Shown: positions 8,453-18,270, numbered from the stretch's first letter. The stretch: 47,623 nt of DNA from WTJO01 sp965660165 (GCA_965660165.1 CBFHYU010000017.1:1-47623), one strand, 5' to 3'. Made by a program: numbers and translations. Notes: generated by a model not told the origin, from the sequence alone.

Positions 8453-9292
8453 ATGTCAAATATTTTACCTATCAATGGCACTACCCGTTTTTGGGGTTGT
8501 ATTGCCCATCCTAGCGATCATGTAAGAGCGCCCACGCTGTTTAATGCCCAATTTGCCGAGGCTGGTGAGGATAAGGTGATGATACCGCTAGATATTCCGC
8601 CACAACATCTTGCCGAGGCAATTACAGGCTTGCGCGGGATGAAGAATTTTGTGGGTGCGGCTGTTACCATCCCGCATAAGATGCCGCTAGCTTCTTTATG
8701 TGACAGGCTTGGCTCAGGTGCAGAGGCAACAGGCGCTGTAAATGCTGTCTATTTTGATGAAAATCGTGAGTTGGTCGGAGATAATTTTGACGGCGAGGGG
8801 TTTGTCGCGGGGCTATTGGGCGAGAATCCATGCAACTTTGCCAATCCAGAAGCGCATTTTACCGATAAAAATATCCTGATTATAGGGGCAGGTGGTGCAG
8901 CCCGAGCAATCGCTGTGTCTGTTGCACGCCAAAACCCTACGACAGTTGATATTACCAACCGAACGCTTTTGCGTGCAGAAGATACCGTAAAGATGGTCAA
9001 GAAGCTTGTATCTGGCGCGCATTGTAATGCCTATCTTAATGATGACATATGCTGGTCTAGCTATGATATGGTCATTAACGCAACCTCATTAGGGCTATAT
9101 CCTGAAGATAGCCTGCCAGTGGCGCTAGACAGCCTATCTGCTGATTGTCTTGTCTGTGATATTATAATGCGCCCAAAAGACACAAAATTGCTTATTGAAG
9201 CTCAAAAGGCAGGGTTCAAAATCCATTATGGCCATCATATGCTAGATTATCAGATGAACCTGATTGGACAATTCATAAAAGCGCATGATTAA
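8453..9292 (+). CDS. Shikimate dehydrogenase-like NADP-dependent oxidoreductase
   Basis: The 279-residue protein has the AroE fold: the catalytic Lys in TIPHK (K76), N97, and the catalytic Asp in GDNFDG (D113), then the nucleotide-binding loop GAGGAARA (145-152) and NRT (169-171), which favours NADP over NAD. The shikimate carboxylate is normally held by a Ser-x-Ser motif near the N-terminus; here the matching stretch reads HPSDHVRAP (19-27) with no SxS. That makes it more likely a paralogue of the shikimate dehydrogenase-like class acting on a different substrate than the aromatic-pathway enzyme. A GAGGATT ribosome binding site precedes the ATG. It appears to be monocistronic. Confidence 0.85.
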   Translation: MSNILPINGTTRFWGCIAHPSDHVRAPTLFNAQFAEAGEDKVMIPLDIPPQHLAEAITGLRGMKNFVGAAVTIPHKMPLASLCDRLGSGAEATGAVNAVYFDENRELVGDNFDGEGFVAGLLGENPCNFANPEAHFTDKNILIIGAGGAARAIAVSVARQNPTTVDITNRTLLRAEDTVKMVKKLVSGAHCNAYLNDDICWSSYDMVINATSLGLYPEDSLPVALDSLSADCLVCDIIMRPKDTKLLIEAQKAGFKIHYGHHMLDYQMNLIGQFIKAHD

Positions 9293-9383
9293 CACCAATA
9301 TCGCCAAGAGATGTTGAAACATATCGTGCAACATTGTACTATGCAGTCGTTATCGAGTTTAGCGCAAACTAGGGTGCCACTTT

Positions 9384-9770
9384 ATGTCTGAAACATTAAA
9401 ATGGACGGATGAACGTCTCGCACAATTGAAAGATTTATGGAATCAAGGTCTGTCTATCTCTCAAATTGGCGAAAAAATGGGTGTAAGCCGAAATGCGATT
9501 GCAGGCAAAGTGCATAGAATGCAACTGCCAAAACGTTCGTCACCTATTTCGAAATCAGCCAAACCTGCAGAGGTTGTTGTTGAGACAGAAGAATTGCCGT
9601 TGCGCAGATCGCTTCGGAAAATAAAATGGTCACGCTCAAAATGTGCATGGCCATCAGGCGATCCAAAAACAACAGATTTTTCGTTTTGTGGTGCGCCAAT
9701 CCTTGCAGGCAAACCCTATTGCCCAGAACATTGTGAAATGGCCTACACCACCTCTCGTGATGGAAGCTAA
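9384..9770 (+). CDS. gcrA: GcrA cell cycle regulator
   Basis: GcrA is an alphaproteobacterial transcription factor that binds sigma70-RNA polymerase and activates promoters carrying CcrM-methylated GANTC sites. The 128-residue protein has the N-terminal three-helix DNA-binding domain (about 1-47: WTDERLAQLKDLWNQG, then SRNAIAGKVHRM). A basic linker follows. The C-terminal cysteine-containing segment (C87, C102, C113 and C117: CAWPSGDP, FCGAPI, YCPEHCEMAY) binds the polymerase in studied homologues. Its last codons overlap the start of pepN. It is a strong taxonomic marker for Alphaproteobacteria. Confidence 0.95.
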   Translation: MSETLKWTDERLAQLKDLWNQGLSISQIGEKMGVSRNAIAGKVHRMQLPKRSSPISKSAKPAEVVVETEELPLRRSLRKIKWSRSKCAWPSGDPKTTDFSFCGAPILAGKPYCPEHCEMAYTTSRDGS

Positions 9771-12360
9771 TACCCCTCATTATATTCGGCGTCAGGATTA
9801 TTCACAGCCTGACTGGCTGATACCGCGCACGCATCTTGATGTGCAGATTTTCACTGAATATGCTCGCACGAGCATTACCCTAAGCCTGCGCTCTGCCTCT
9901 GACATCCCAAAGCCGCTTATGCTGCACGGTGAACAGCTTGATTTTATGTCTGCTGTTTGTGATGGGGTAGCGCTTCGGGCAGAACAATTTGAGCTGACAG
10001 ATGAAGGCATGATCATTACTGGCCTGCCTGCTCAGTGTGAGCTGGAAATCATCTCCCAAATAGACCCCTATCATAATACAGCGCTTGAAGGGCTATATGC
10101 CTCTGGCGATATGTTATGCACTCAATGCGAGCCTGAGGGGTTTCGCAGAATTGCCTATTTTTGTGACAGGCCTGATGTGATGAGCATCTTTACTACGCGG
10201 ATTGAGGCTGATCTGGCATATCCCACTTTGCTGAGTAATGGCAATCTTGAACAAACAGGCCAGTGTGAGGGCGGGCGACATTTCGCTATTTGGCATGATC
10301 CGCACCCAAAACCTAGTTATCTATTTGCGTTGGTCGCAGGTGATCTGTCTTGCGTCAGGGATGAATTTATACGTGCCTCTGGCCAAAAGGTGGCATTGCA
10401 TATCTATGTTGAAGCCGGCAATGAGCATCTAACGCGCCATGCGATGGATAGTCTGAAAGCCTCTATGAAGTGGGATGAAGATGTTTATGGGCTGGAATAT
10501 GATTTGGATTTATTCCAGATTGTAGCGGTAAGCCATTTCAATATGGGCGCAATGGAAAATAAGGGGTTGAATATTTTCAATTCCAAATTTGTGCTGGCTG
10601 ATGAGCATACGGCAACAGATGATGATTTAGCCAGAGTTGAATCTATCGTTGCGCATGAATATTTTCATAATTGGACAGGTAATCGGATAACCTGCCGAGA
10701 TTGGTTTCAACTAACCTTAAAAGAAGGGCTTACTGTCTTTCGAGATCAATGTTTCAGTGCTGATATGCATGATGAAGGGGTAAAACGCGCAGAAGATGTC
10801 AAAATATTACGCAGCGTGCAATTCTCAGAAGATGCAAGCCCAACCGCTCATCCCATTCGGCCTGAGCAATATTCTGAAATAAATAATTTTTATACCCCGA
10901 CTATTTATGAGAAGGGCGCAGAAGTTATTCGCATGATGTATCATGTGCTAGGCAAGACAGCCTATCGCAAAGGCATTGATATTTATGTACAACGCCATGA
11001 CGGTCAGGCAGTTACTTGTGATGCGTTTATCGCTGCCTTAGATGCTGCATCAGATGCGGATATTCAGGCATTTTCAATCTGGTATCGTCAGGCTGGCACG
11101 CCTGAGCTTACCGCCAGCAGAGGCGCAAATAACCGCATCATCTTTAGCCAATCACTTGCGCCAACCGCTGCACATACATCAACAGACCCAATGCCAATCC
11201 CGATTAAAATGGGGATGATTGATAGACAGGGAAAGCCGATCTGTTTCGCAATCGATCAGGGTATGCCAGCTACAGAACATCTGGTGATGCTAGATAGCAG
11301 GCAAAAAACGATTACATTATCTGCTGATGCTGATGAATTGCAAGGTGCCGTGCCATCATATTTACGCGAATTTTCAGCGCCTGTGCGGCTGAAGCATGAT
11401 CTAACATTGGATGAAATTGCCCATCTTGCTTGCTTTGATGCTGATAACTTCAATAGATATGAGGCGTTTCAGACGTTATATAAACATGCCATTTCAGCCC
11501 GTCTGCTGGCAAATCAAGATCAAAGGCTAGAGGATATTTTAGCTGATGCGATCGGCAGATTGCTTGCTGATGCCAGCCTCAAGGATGATTTTAAGGCAAT
11601 TTCGATTAGCCTGCCATCTCAGGCAGAAACAGAACAGGCTACATCTATTGGTGGATATGTTGATCCTGTGGCTATTTACTGGACAAAAATGGCGCTTGGT
11701 GCGGCATTAGGTAATGCATCAGAACAATGGATTGTTGAATTTATCTCAGATGAGAGCCATCAGCATGAAGCTGGATCGCGCCATTTGCTTGGAAGTGCGC
11801 TATCGTGGGGTGTGCTTACTGGCAATGAAGATATTATTAGCCGCGCTGAAACGCTGGCCAACCATGAGAATATGACAATATCTATGGCCGCATTACGGGC
11901 GCTGAATAATAGCGAACATCCTGCCAGAGAGCGTGCGCTGTCACACTTCCATGATAGATGGCAGGATCAGCCGCTAGTTATGGAAAAATGGTTTTCCTTA
12001 AAAGCCTGTTCTGGCTATGTCTCTGATATTGAGGAGATGAATAGGTTGATGGCGCATCCTGCCTTTGATTTCAAAAATCCGAATAAGGTGCGTTCTGTTT
12101 TAGGGAGTTTCTGCTCTGCCAACCCTGTTCATTTTCACCATGAGTCTGGAAGCGGCTATCACTTTATAGCAGAACAGCTAGCCAGACTAGATGCACAGAA
12201 TCCGCAAATTGCGGCCAGAATGGGAATTAGCCTAACACGCTATGCCCATTATCAGCCTGAACGCCAGAAATTGATGTGTGATGCCTTGCGAACACTTGCC
12301 AAAGGAAGCTTGTCGCGTGACCTGAACGAGGTGGTAAGCAAAGGGCTTACCTCGCTTTAG
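9760..12360 (+). CDS. pepN: Aminopeptidase N (M1 family zinc metallopeptidase)
   Basis: This cytoplasmic zinc aminopeptidase removes N-terminal residues during peptide turnover. I place the start at the ATG at 9760, giving 866 residues, close to the usual length for proteobacterial PepN; it overlaps the end of gcrA by 11 nt. A start at 9643 would lie deep within gcrA and adds 39 unrelated residues. The exopeptidase motif GAMEN is at 263-267. The zinc site HEYFHNW has H299, E300 and H303, and the third ligand E322 follows at the usual 18-residue spacing. The C-terminal helical domain is complete. It converges with the helicase gene, with only 8 bp between stop codons. Confidence 0.95.
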   Translation: MEANTPHYIRRQDYSQPDWLIPRTHLDVQIFTEYARTSITLSLRSASDIPKPLMLHGEQLDFMSAVCDGVALRAEQFELTDEGMIITGLPAQCELEIISQIDPYHNTALEGLYASGDMLCTQCEPEGFRRIAYFCDRPDVMSIFTTRIEADLAYPTLLSNGNLEQTGQCEGGRHFAIWHDPHPKPSYLFALVAGDLSCVRDEFIRASGQKVALHIYVEAGNEHLTRHAMDSLKASMKWDEDVYGLEYDLDLFQIVAVSHFNMGAMENKGLNIFNSKFVLADEHTATDDDLARVESIVAHEYFHNWTGNRITCRDWFQLTLKEGLTVFRDQCFSADMHDEGVKRAEDVKILRSVQFSEDASPTAHPIRPEQYSEINNFYTPTIYEKGAEVIRMMYHVLGKTAYRKGIDIYVQRHDGQAVTCDAFIAALDAASDADIQAFSIWYRQAGTPELTASRGANNRIIFSQSLAPTAAHTSTDPMPIPIKMGMIDRQGKPICFAIDQGMPATEHLVMLDSRQKTITLSADADELQGAVPSYLREFSAPVRLKHDLTLDEIAHLACFDADNFNRYEAFQTLYKHAISARLLANQDQRLEDILADAIGRLLADASLKDDFKAISISLPSQAETEQATSIGGYVDPVAIYWTKMALGAALGNASEQWIVEFISDESHQHEAGSRHLLGSALSWGVLTGNEDIISRAETLANHENMTISMAALRALNNSEHPARERALSHFHDRWQDQPLVMEKWFSLKACSGYVSDIEEMNRLMAHPAFDFKNPNKVRSVLGSFCSANPVHFHHESGSGYHFIAEQLARLDAQNPQIAARMGISLTRYAHYQPERQKLMCDALRTLAKGSLSRDLNEVVSKGLTSL

Positions 12361-12368
12361 GCGCAATG

Positions 12369-13730
12369 TTAGACTGAGCGCATAAGAAACGCTGGCACTT
12401 CGTCACAATCCTGAAAGCTAGTGCCAATCCACGCAGGTGGACGTTTCTCGCCATATTTATTTTTCTGCGCATCCTGAGCTGGCAGCTGGCCTGCAGCATC
12501 TTTGCTAGCGTCTATATTGGCATCTTTGCTGGCTTGTTTTGGTTTTTTGCTAGCTTTTGATGAGGCTGTTGATTTGGCTTGCGGCTTATCTTTTGCGCTG
12601 GCAGCTTTTGTATCGTTATCAGCAGGAATGGTTTTGCCGATCAATGTTTCAATCGCCGCAAGGTATTTTTCATCATCATCAGTCGCCACAAGCGTCACAG
12701 CGATGCCTGTTCGGCCAGCGCGCCCTGTTCTGCCAATGCGATGCACATAATCTTCAGCATTAGACGGAATATCAAAATTAAACACATGACTTACAAGCGG
12801 AATATCAAGCCCTCTTGCGGCAACATCAGAAGCTATCAAAATAGGGATTTCGCCTGATTTGAACTGGTCAAGCGCTTCTAGCCGTGCAGATTGCGTCATA
12901 TCACCATGCAACGCCACAACCGAAAAATCATGCCGCTGTAATGACGATAACAAGGTAGAGATATCTCGTTTACGATTACAGAAAATTACCGCATTCTGAA
13001 GTTGCTCAGACCGAAGCAAATCTCTTAAAATTTCGCGTTTTTTGCGTGTTTGAGTGCGTACCAGCCTTTGAGTGATGGTGTTAGCTGTTGTTGAGGGCTT
13101 GTCAATTTCGACGATTTTTGGATTCATCACAAATTTACTGCCGATTTTATGAATTTCATCAGACAATGTGGCTGAGAAAAACAGCGTTTGGCGCATAACA
13201 GGCAGATAGCTAACAATCCGTTCAATATCAGGGATAAAGCCCATATCCAGCATTCTGTCAGCTTCATCAATCACCAATATTTTCACATCCTGAAGCAACA
13301 CCTTTCCGCGCTCAAAATGATCAAGCAGGCGGCCTGGCGTAGCTATCAACACATCAACCCCCTTATCAAGGGCAGCTTCTTGGTCTGAGAAGCTAGTGCC
13401 GCCTATCAATAGCGCCATAGATAGATTGTGATTTGTTGAAAATTTCTCAAATGATTCGGCGACTTGCGCCGCAAGCTCTCTGGTAGGTGCAAGAATAAGC
13501 GAGCGCGGCATACGTGCTTTTGCACGGCCAGAATCCAGAATATCAATCAAGGGTAGGGTAAATGACGCTGTTTTGCCTGTGCCTGTCTGAGCAGAGCCCA
13601 AAATATCGCGCCCCATCAAAATAATAGGAATTGACGCATTCTGGATAGGGGTGGGTGCTTCATACCCCAACGCCGACACAGCATCTACCAGACGTTCGCT
13701 AAGACCGAGATCAGAAAATAAAGAAGAAAT
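12369..13730 (-). CDS. DEAD-box ATP-dependent RNA helicase (RhlE-like), probable non-AUG start
   Basis: This RNA-unwinding ATPase has all core motifs: GYEAPTPIQ (Q motif), AQTGTGKT (Walker A), PTRELA, DEAD box (VIDEADRML), SAT, and HRIGRTGRAGR. A Lys/Ala/Ser-rich tail follows. The first canonical start is a GTG at 13679 (436 residues), but it drops the conserved N-terminal stretch FSDLGLSERLVDAV, which aligns with the start of E. coli RhlE and carries the aromatic residue of the Q motif. That stretch is encoded in frame just upstream. Before the in-frame TGA there is no ATG, GTG or TTG, only ATT (13730) and ATC codons after an AAAGGAAC site. I therefore extend to the ATT, giving 453 residues. 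The start choice is inference; the family call is firm. Confidence 0.88.
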   Translation of the reverse strand: MSSLFSDLGLSERLVDAVSALGYEAPTPIQNASIPIILMGRDILGSAQTGTGKTASFTLPLIDILDSGRAKARMPRSLILAPTRELAAQVAESFEKFSTNHNLSMALLIGGTSFSDQEAALDKGVDVLIATPGRLLDHFERGKVLLQDVKILVIDEADRMLDMGFIPDIERIVSYLPVMRQTLFFSATLSDEIHKIGSKFVMNPKIVEIDKPSTTANTITQRLVRTQTRKKREILRDLLRSEQLQNAVIFCNRKRDISTLLSSLQRHDFSVVALHGDMTQSARLEALDQFKSGEIPILIASDVAARGLDIPLVSHVFNFDIPSNAEDYVHRIGRTGRAGRTGIAVTLVATDDDEKYLAAIETLIGKTIPADNDTKAASAKDKPQAKSTASSKASKKPKQASKDANIDASKDAAGQLPAQDAQKNKYGEKRPPAWIGTSFQDCDEVPAFLMRSV

Positions 13731-13971
13731 GATGGTAAGTTCCTTTTTTAACTTTCACGCAACTATGTTCAATCGCTATTATCACAGTGAACCATTGCTT
13801 GGAAAGCGTGTTCTATACATTATGTAAGAAACCAAAAATTAGACATAAGTTCCTATGCTAAAGGTGAATATTAAATACACTAACTGGCCTTGCAGGTCAA
13901 ATAGCCTTATTGGATAGTATAAATATAGGTGCTGGCCAGATCTTCGGGCTAGATATTCAAGGAGTTCAAAG

Positions 13972-14673
13972 ATGGTGAATGTGGTGTTTGTTCCTGGCCT
14001 GTTATGCACAGACGCATTATTTCATCATCAAATTGATGCGTTATCAGGCGATCATACCATCCATATTGCCCAGACAACACAATGTGACACCATAGAGGAG
14101 ATGGCAAGCAGGATGCTAGAGACGGTCTCTGGCTCTATGGTGGTGGTGGGGCTATCTATGGGGGGATATGTTGCGCAGGAAGCCGCCCGTATTGCCCCTG
14201 AACGTATTTCAGGGATGGCATTATTATCTACCTCGTCTCAGCCAGATGATGATGCGCGCAAACGCCAGCGTCACGAGCTGATCAAACTATCTGAAATAGG
14301 CAGATTCAAAGGCGTTACACCACGACTTCTGCCTCGCTTTTTATCAGAAGAAGCATTGCAAGATGAGGCTATGTGCCAGCTTGTGATGGATATGGCCGCA
14401 GAAATTGGCCAGCAGAATTTTACAAAGCAACAATATGCAATTATGGCACGGCGAGATCAGCGTGATGTTCTACCAGCCTATGACAAGCCATCTTTGGTGC
14501 TGTGCGGTAGGCTTGATGCGCTAACACCGCCTGAGCTGTCTGAAGAGATGGCTAGCTTATTGCCTCAAGCCGAGCTAGTGCTTTTGGACGGGGTAGGCCA
14601 TCTTTCCAGCCTTGAAGCGCCAGAAGATACCACAAATGCGATTATGCGCCTGATAGACAGGGTGCAAGGCTAA
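13972..14673 (+). CDS. Alpha/beta hydrolase
   Basis: The 233-residue protein is a compact alpha/beta hydrolase. The nucleophile elbow is GLSMGGY with S62. The likely acid is D182 (CGRLDALTPPE) and the catalytic His is H210 (GVGHLSSLEAPE), so the triad is complete. The oxyanion region VPGLLC lies at 7-12. Members of this branch hydrolyse esters or related substrates; the particular substrate is not evident. There is no signal peptide, so it should be cytoplasmic. A strong AAGGAG site lies seven bases before the ATG. It is divergent from the helicase gene and converges with parE, with 4 bp between stops. Confidence 0.9.
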   Translation: MVNVVFVPGLLCTDALFHHQIDALSGDHTIHIAQTTQCDTIEEMASRMLETVSGSMVVVGLSMGGYVAQEAARIAPERISGMALLSTSSQPDDDARKRQRHELIKLSEIGRFKGVTPRLLPRFLSEEALQDEAMCQLVMDMAAEIGQQNFTKQQYAIMARRDQRDVLPAYDKPSLVLCGRLDALTPPELSEEMASLLPQAELVLLDGVGHLSSLEAPEDTTNAIMRLIDRVQG

Positions 14674-14677
14674 GCGG

Positions 14678-16654
14678 CTAGATATCAAGCTCTGCCAATA
14701 CAGATTCAGCATGATCCCTAATATAGTTAAAGCGCAATTCAGGTTTTTTGCCCATCAGGGTATTTACCAGCCTATCTACATCACGGCGCTGATCTGCTTC
14801 GATTGTATCGCGTGATGGTAATGATATTTGAAGCAGGCGCCTTGTATTGGCATTCATTGTGGTATCTTTAAGTTGGGCAGGGGGCATTTCGCCTAACCCT
14901 TTGAAGCGGCTAATTTCAATTTTGGCTTTGCCCGTAAATTGGCTTTCTAGCAACGCATCTTTATGTTCATCATCCTGTGCATAGGCTGTCTGATTGCCTT
15001 GTGAAATCCGATATAATGGCGGCTGTGCCAGAAATAGGCGCCCATGTTCAATGAGTTGAGGCATTTCGCGATAGAAAAATGTCATTAGCAGGGCCGCAAT
15101 ATGCGCCCCATCAACATCAGCATCTGTCATAATGATGATTTTGCCATAGCGCATCTGTTCAATGTCAAATTCCCTGCCTGTTTTGACACCAAGTGCCAGT
15201 TTCAAATCAGATAATTCCTGATTTTGAGATAGTTTGTCAGCGGTTGCGCTTGCCACATTCAGAATTTTTCCCCGAAGGGGTAGTACAGCTTGCGTTTTTC
15301 TATCGCGTGCTGATTTTGCTGAACCGCCTGCTGAATCGCCCTCAACCAAAAATAACTCTGTTACTTCTGTATCTGTTTCGGTGCAGTCAGCCAGCTTGCC
15401 AGGTAGACGCAATTTTCTGGTCGCAGATTTTCTAGCAACTTCTTTTTCACGCCGTTTGCGTTTGCGCTCTTCAAGCCGTTCAACAGCGCGTTCAAGCAAG
15501 TCATTAGCGCGTGCTGTATCTTCTGACAGCCATAGCTCAAAGCGGTCACGCACTGCCATTTCAGTTTGCCGTGCGGCATCTGCTGAAACGAGCTTATCTT
15601 TTGTCTGCCCTTGAAATTGAGGGTCTCGGATAAATACTGATAATAGCCCTGCAGAAGAAGACAGAATATCATCTGCAGTTAGCTCAGCTGCCTTTTTCTG
15701 TCCAGAAAGCTCGCCATAGGCTCGCAAACCGCGCGTAATCGCTGTCTTGAACCCTGTTTCATGCGTGCCGCCTAGCGGGGTTGGCACAGTGTTACAGTAA
15801 GAATGGAAAAATCCGTCCTCACCATCTGCAAGCCAAGTTAGCGCCCATTCAAATTTCTGGCCTTCTAGCTCAATCATAGTGGCAAAGGGCGTGGATAATA
15901 ATAGCGCTTTATCTGAGGTAATCGCTGTTAAATAATCTTTCAGCCCATCTGGATAGCATAACACCTGTTCTTCAGGGCATGTCTGGCTTGCCAGATGAGG
16001 CGCACAACGCCATCTAATCTCAACCCCTGCAAATAAATAGGCTTTTGATTGCGCCATTTTGAACAGGGTAGCTGGCTTGAACTGACAGCCTTCGCCAAAA
16101 ATACTCTCATCTGGTTGGAATCTAATCAACGTGCCACGTCGGTTAGGCGCGCTTCCTACCTCCTGAATAGGGCCAAGAACCTGTCCTTTTGAAAAGGACT
16201 GGGTATAAAGCATTTTATTACGCGCTACTTCAACATCAAGACGTGATGAAAGCGCATTTACAACAGATGCCCCCACGCCATGCAACCCGCCAGAGGTCTG
16301 ATAGGCTTTGCCTGAAAATTTGCCGCCAGCATGTAATGTTGTCAAAATCACTTCTAGCGCTGATTTATCGGGGAATTTAGGGTGCGGGTCGGTGGGAATG
16401 CCTCTGCCATTATCTTTGATAGACAAACAATTTTTGTCTTCTAGATAGATTTCAATCCAGCTTGCATGTCCAGCAACCGCTTCATCCATTGAATTATCAA
16501 GAATTTCGGCGGCAAGGTGATGCAGGGCGCGCTCGTCTGTGCCGCCAATATACATGCCAGGACGGTGACGAACAGGCTCTAGCCCTTCAAGAACCTCAAT
16601 CTGGTTTGCATCATAATCAGATACATTTGCTTGTGCCCCGAAAAGGTCTGACAT
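14678..16654 (-). CDS. parE: DNA topoisomerase IV subunit B
   Basis: ParE supplies the ATPase and TOPRIM parts of topoisomerase IV, which unlinks replicated chromosomes together with ParC (not in this window). The 658-residue protein has the GHKL ATPase signatures (EILDNSMDEA, DNGRGIPTDPHP, GGLHGVGASVVNALS) and the TOPRIM domain (ELFLVEGDSAGGSAK, PLRGKILNV, IIMTDADVDGAHI). The length, the PLRGKILNVASA block and the ending with LMGKKPELRFNYI favour ParE over GyrB. The ATG at 16654 has a GAGG site upstream. No terminator is visible in the 4 bp before the convergent hydrolase stop. Confidence 0.93.
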   Translation of the reverse strand: MSDLFGAQANVSDYDANQIEVLEGLEPVRHRPGMYIGGTDERALHHLAAEILDNSMDEAVAGHASWIEIYLEDKNCLSIKDNGRGIPTDPHPKFPDKSALEVILTTLHAGGKFSGKAYQTSGGLHGVGASVVNALSSRLDVEVARNKMLYTQSFSKGQVLGPIQEVGSAPNRRGTLIRFQPDESIFGEGCQFKPATLFKMAQSKAYLFAGVEIRWRCAPHLASQTCPEEQVLCYPDGLKDYLTAITSDKALLLSTPFATMIELEGQKFEWALTWLADGEDGFFHSYCNTVPTPLGGTHETGFKTAITRGLRAYGELSGQKKAAELTADDILSSSAGLLSVFIRDPQFQGQTKDKLVSADAARQTEMAVRDRFELWLSEDTARANDLLERAVERLEERKRKRREKEVARKSATRKLRLPGKLADCTETDTEVTELFLVEGDSAGGSAKSARDRKTQAVLPLRGKILNVASATADKLSQNQELSDLKLALGVKTGREFDIEQMRYGKIIIMTDADVDGAHIAALLMTFFYREMPQLIEHGRLFLAQPPLYRISQGNQTAYAQDDEHKDALLESQFTGKAKIEISRFKGLGEMPPAQLKDTTMNANTRRLLQISLPSRDTIEADQRRDVDRLVNTLMGKKPELRFNYIRDHAESVLAELDI

Positions 16655-16781
16655 TTAATTTGCCTCATCACCATATTAACCATGCGGGCAGACTGGCTGC
16701 TTGCGCTCTTTATTACAATATCTTGGGGTCTAATAAAAGGCTAGATACGATATAAGCGGTTAGTTTTTATCCCAAACAGCT

Positions 16782-16818
16782 AAAAAAACCCGATAGTGAT
16801 GATGTTCACTATCGGGTT
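16782..16818 (-). terminator. Rho-independent terminator of glnBA
   Basis: A perfect 13-bp stem (16787-16799 with 16806-16818) has a 6-nt loop. On the minus strand it lies about 43 nt past the glnA stop and is followed by a run of seven T residues. This is a textbook intrinsic terminator. Confidence 0.92.
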
Positions 16819-16860
16819 AATCTGTGTTTATGCGGGCAATGCCGCTATATCTATTCTAGA

Positions 16861-18270
16861 TTAGTATGAATAATACATCTGGAATTCGATTGGGTGAGGT
16901 GCCATCTCATAGGTGGTTACCTCTTCCATCTTTAGCTCAATAAAGGCATCAATCTGGTCATCAGTAAACACGCCGCCTTCGGTTAGGAATGAACGGTCTG
17001 CGTCTAGTGAGTTTAGTGCTTCACGTAATGAGCCACATACGGTCGGGATTTGTGCTAGCTCTTCAGCAGGCAGATCATATAAATCCTTATCCATAGCTTC
17101 ACCTGGATGAATTTTATTCCGAATACCATCAAGGCCAGCCATCAGCATCGCTGAGAAAGCTAAATATGGGTTGGCTGTTGCATCTGGGAACCGCACTTCT
17201 ACGCGCTTACCTTTTGGATTGGCAACAAATGGAATACGGCAGGATGCAGAACGGTTACGTGCAGAATATGCAAGCAACACAGGAGCTTCAAAGCCAGGAA
17301 CCAGACGCTTATAGCTGTTGGTTGACGGGTTTGTGAATGCGTTCAATGCCTTTGCATGCTTGATGATGCCGCCAATATAATATAATGCTGATTCTGACAG
17401 GTCAGCATAGCCATTCCCTGCGAATAGTGGCTTGCCATCTGTCCAAAGTGACTGATGCACATGCATGCCTGAACCATTATCTTCTGCAATCGGCTTTGGC
17501 AGAAATGTCGCTGAAAGACCATAAGCAGCAGCGACCTGATGCACAGTATATTTATAAAGCTGCATATTATCAGCTGTCTCTAGCAATGTGCCAAACTTCA
17601 TGCCTAGCTCATGCTGAGAGGGAGCCACTTCATGGTGATGCTTTTCAACAGGCACACCCATATCGCTCATCACTGCAAGCATTTCTGAGCGGATATCCTG
17701 TCCTGAATCGATTGGCGGTACAGGGAAATAGCCACCTTTCACACCAGGACGGTGGCCTGTATTGCCTTCTTCATAATCACGGCCGCCATTATAAGGGCCT
17801 TCTACAGAATCCACCTTATACATTGAGCCATTCATTGAAATGTCGATTTTTACATCTTCAAAAATGAAAAATTCGGCTTCAGGACCAAAAAAGGCTGTAT
17901 CAGCAATGCCAGCAGATTTCATATATTCAAGGGCTGCTTTTGCGGTACTGCGTGGGTCACGCTCATAGGCTTCGCCTGTGACTGGATCAAGCACATCACA
18001 GAAAATTGCCAATGTTGGCTGTGCAAAAAATGGGTCAATATAGGCGCGTGATAAATCAGGCATCAATGTCATGTCAGATTCGTTAATGGCTTTCCAGCCT
18101 GCAATAGATGAGCCGTCAAACATAAAGCCTTCTGCCAGCGCTTCTTCATCTATCGTGTCAATATGCTGCGTTACATGCTGCATCTTGCCGCGAGGGTCGG
18201 TGAAACGCAAATCAACGAAAGAAATATCGTTTTCTTTAAGCATTTCCATGATTTGTTTTGCATCTGACAT
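16861..18270 (-). CDS. glnA: Glutamine synthetase type I
   Basis: GlnA condenses glutamate and ammonia into glutamine using ATP, the main entry of ammonium into metabolism. Starting at the second of two adjacent ATG codons gives 469 residues, the usual length of GSI-beta enzymes; it is also better spaced (7 nt) from the AAAGGA site than the first ATG at 18273. The beta-grasp start, MFDGSSIAGW, the NGSGMHVHQS ATP-binding block and NRSASCRIP are all present. The adenylylation tyrosine is Y398 in KDLYDLP, so control by a GlnE-type adenylyltransferase is expected. It lies downstream of glnB with an 81-bp spacer and is ended by a strong terminator. Confidence 0.97.
   Translation of the reverse strand: MSDAKQIMEMLKENDISFVDLRFTDPRGKMQHVTQHIDTIDEEALAEGFMFDGSSIAGWKAINESDMTLMPDLSRAYIDPFFAQPTLAIFCDVLDPVTGEAYERDPRSTAKAALEYMKSAGIADTAFFGPEAEFFIFEDVKIDISMNGSMYKVDSVEGPYNGGRDYEEGNTGHRPGVKGGYFPVPPIDSGQDIRSEMLAVMSDMGVPVEKHHHEVAPSQHELGMKFGTLLETADNMQLYKYTVHQVAAAYGLSATFLPKPIAEDNGSGMHVHQSLWTDGKPLFAGNGYADLSESALYYIGGIIKHAKALNAFTNPSTNSYKRLVPGFEAPVLLAYSARNRSASCRIPFVANPKGKRVEVRFPDATANPYLAFSAMLMAGLDGIRNKIHPGEAMDKDLYDLPAEELAQIPTVCGSLREALNSLDADRSFLTEGGVFTDDQIDAFIELKMEEVTTYEMAPHPIEFQMYYSY

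Noticed and set aside
9643..9759. An earlier in-frame start for pepN inside gcrA
   Set aside because: The added 39 residues come from gcrA in another frame and match nothing in M1 aminopeptidases. The ATG at 9760 gives the normal length.
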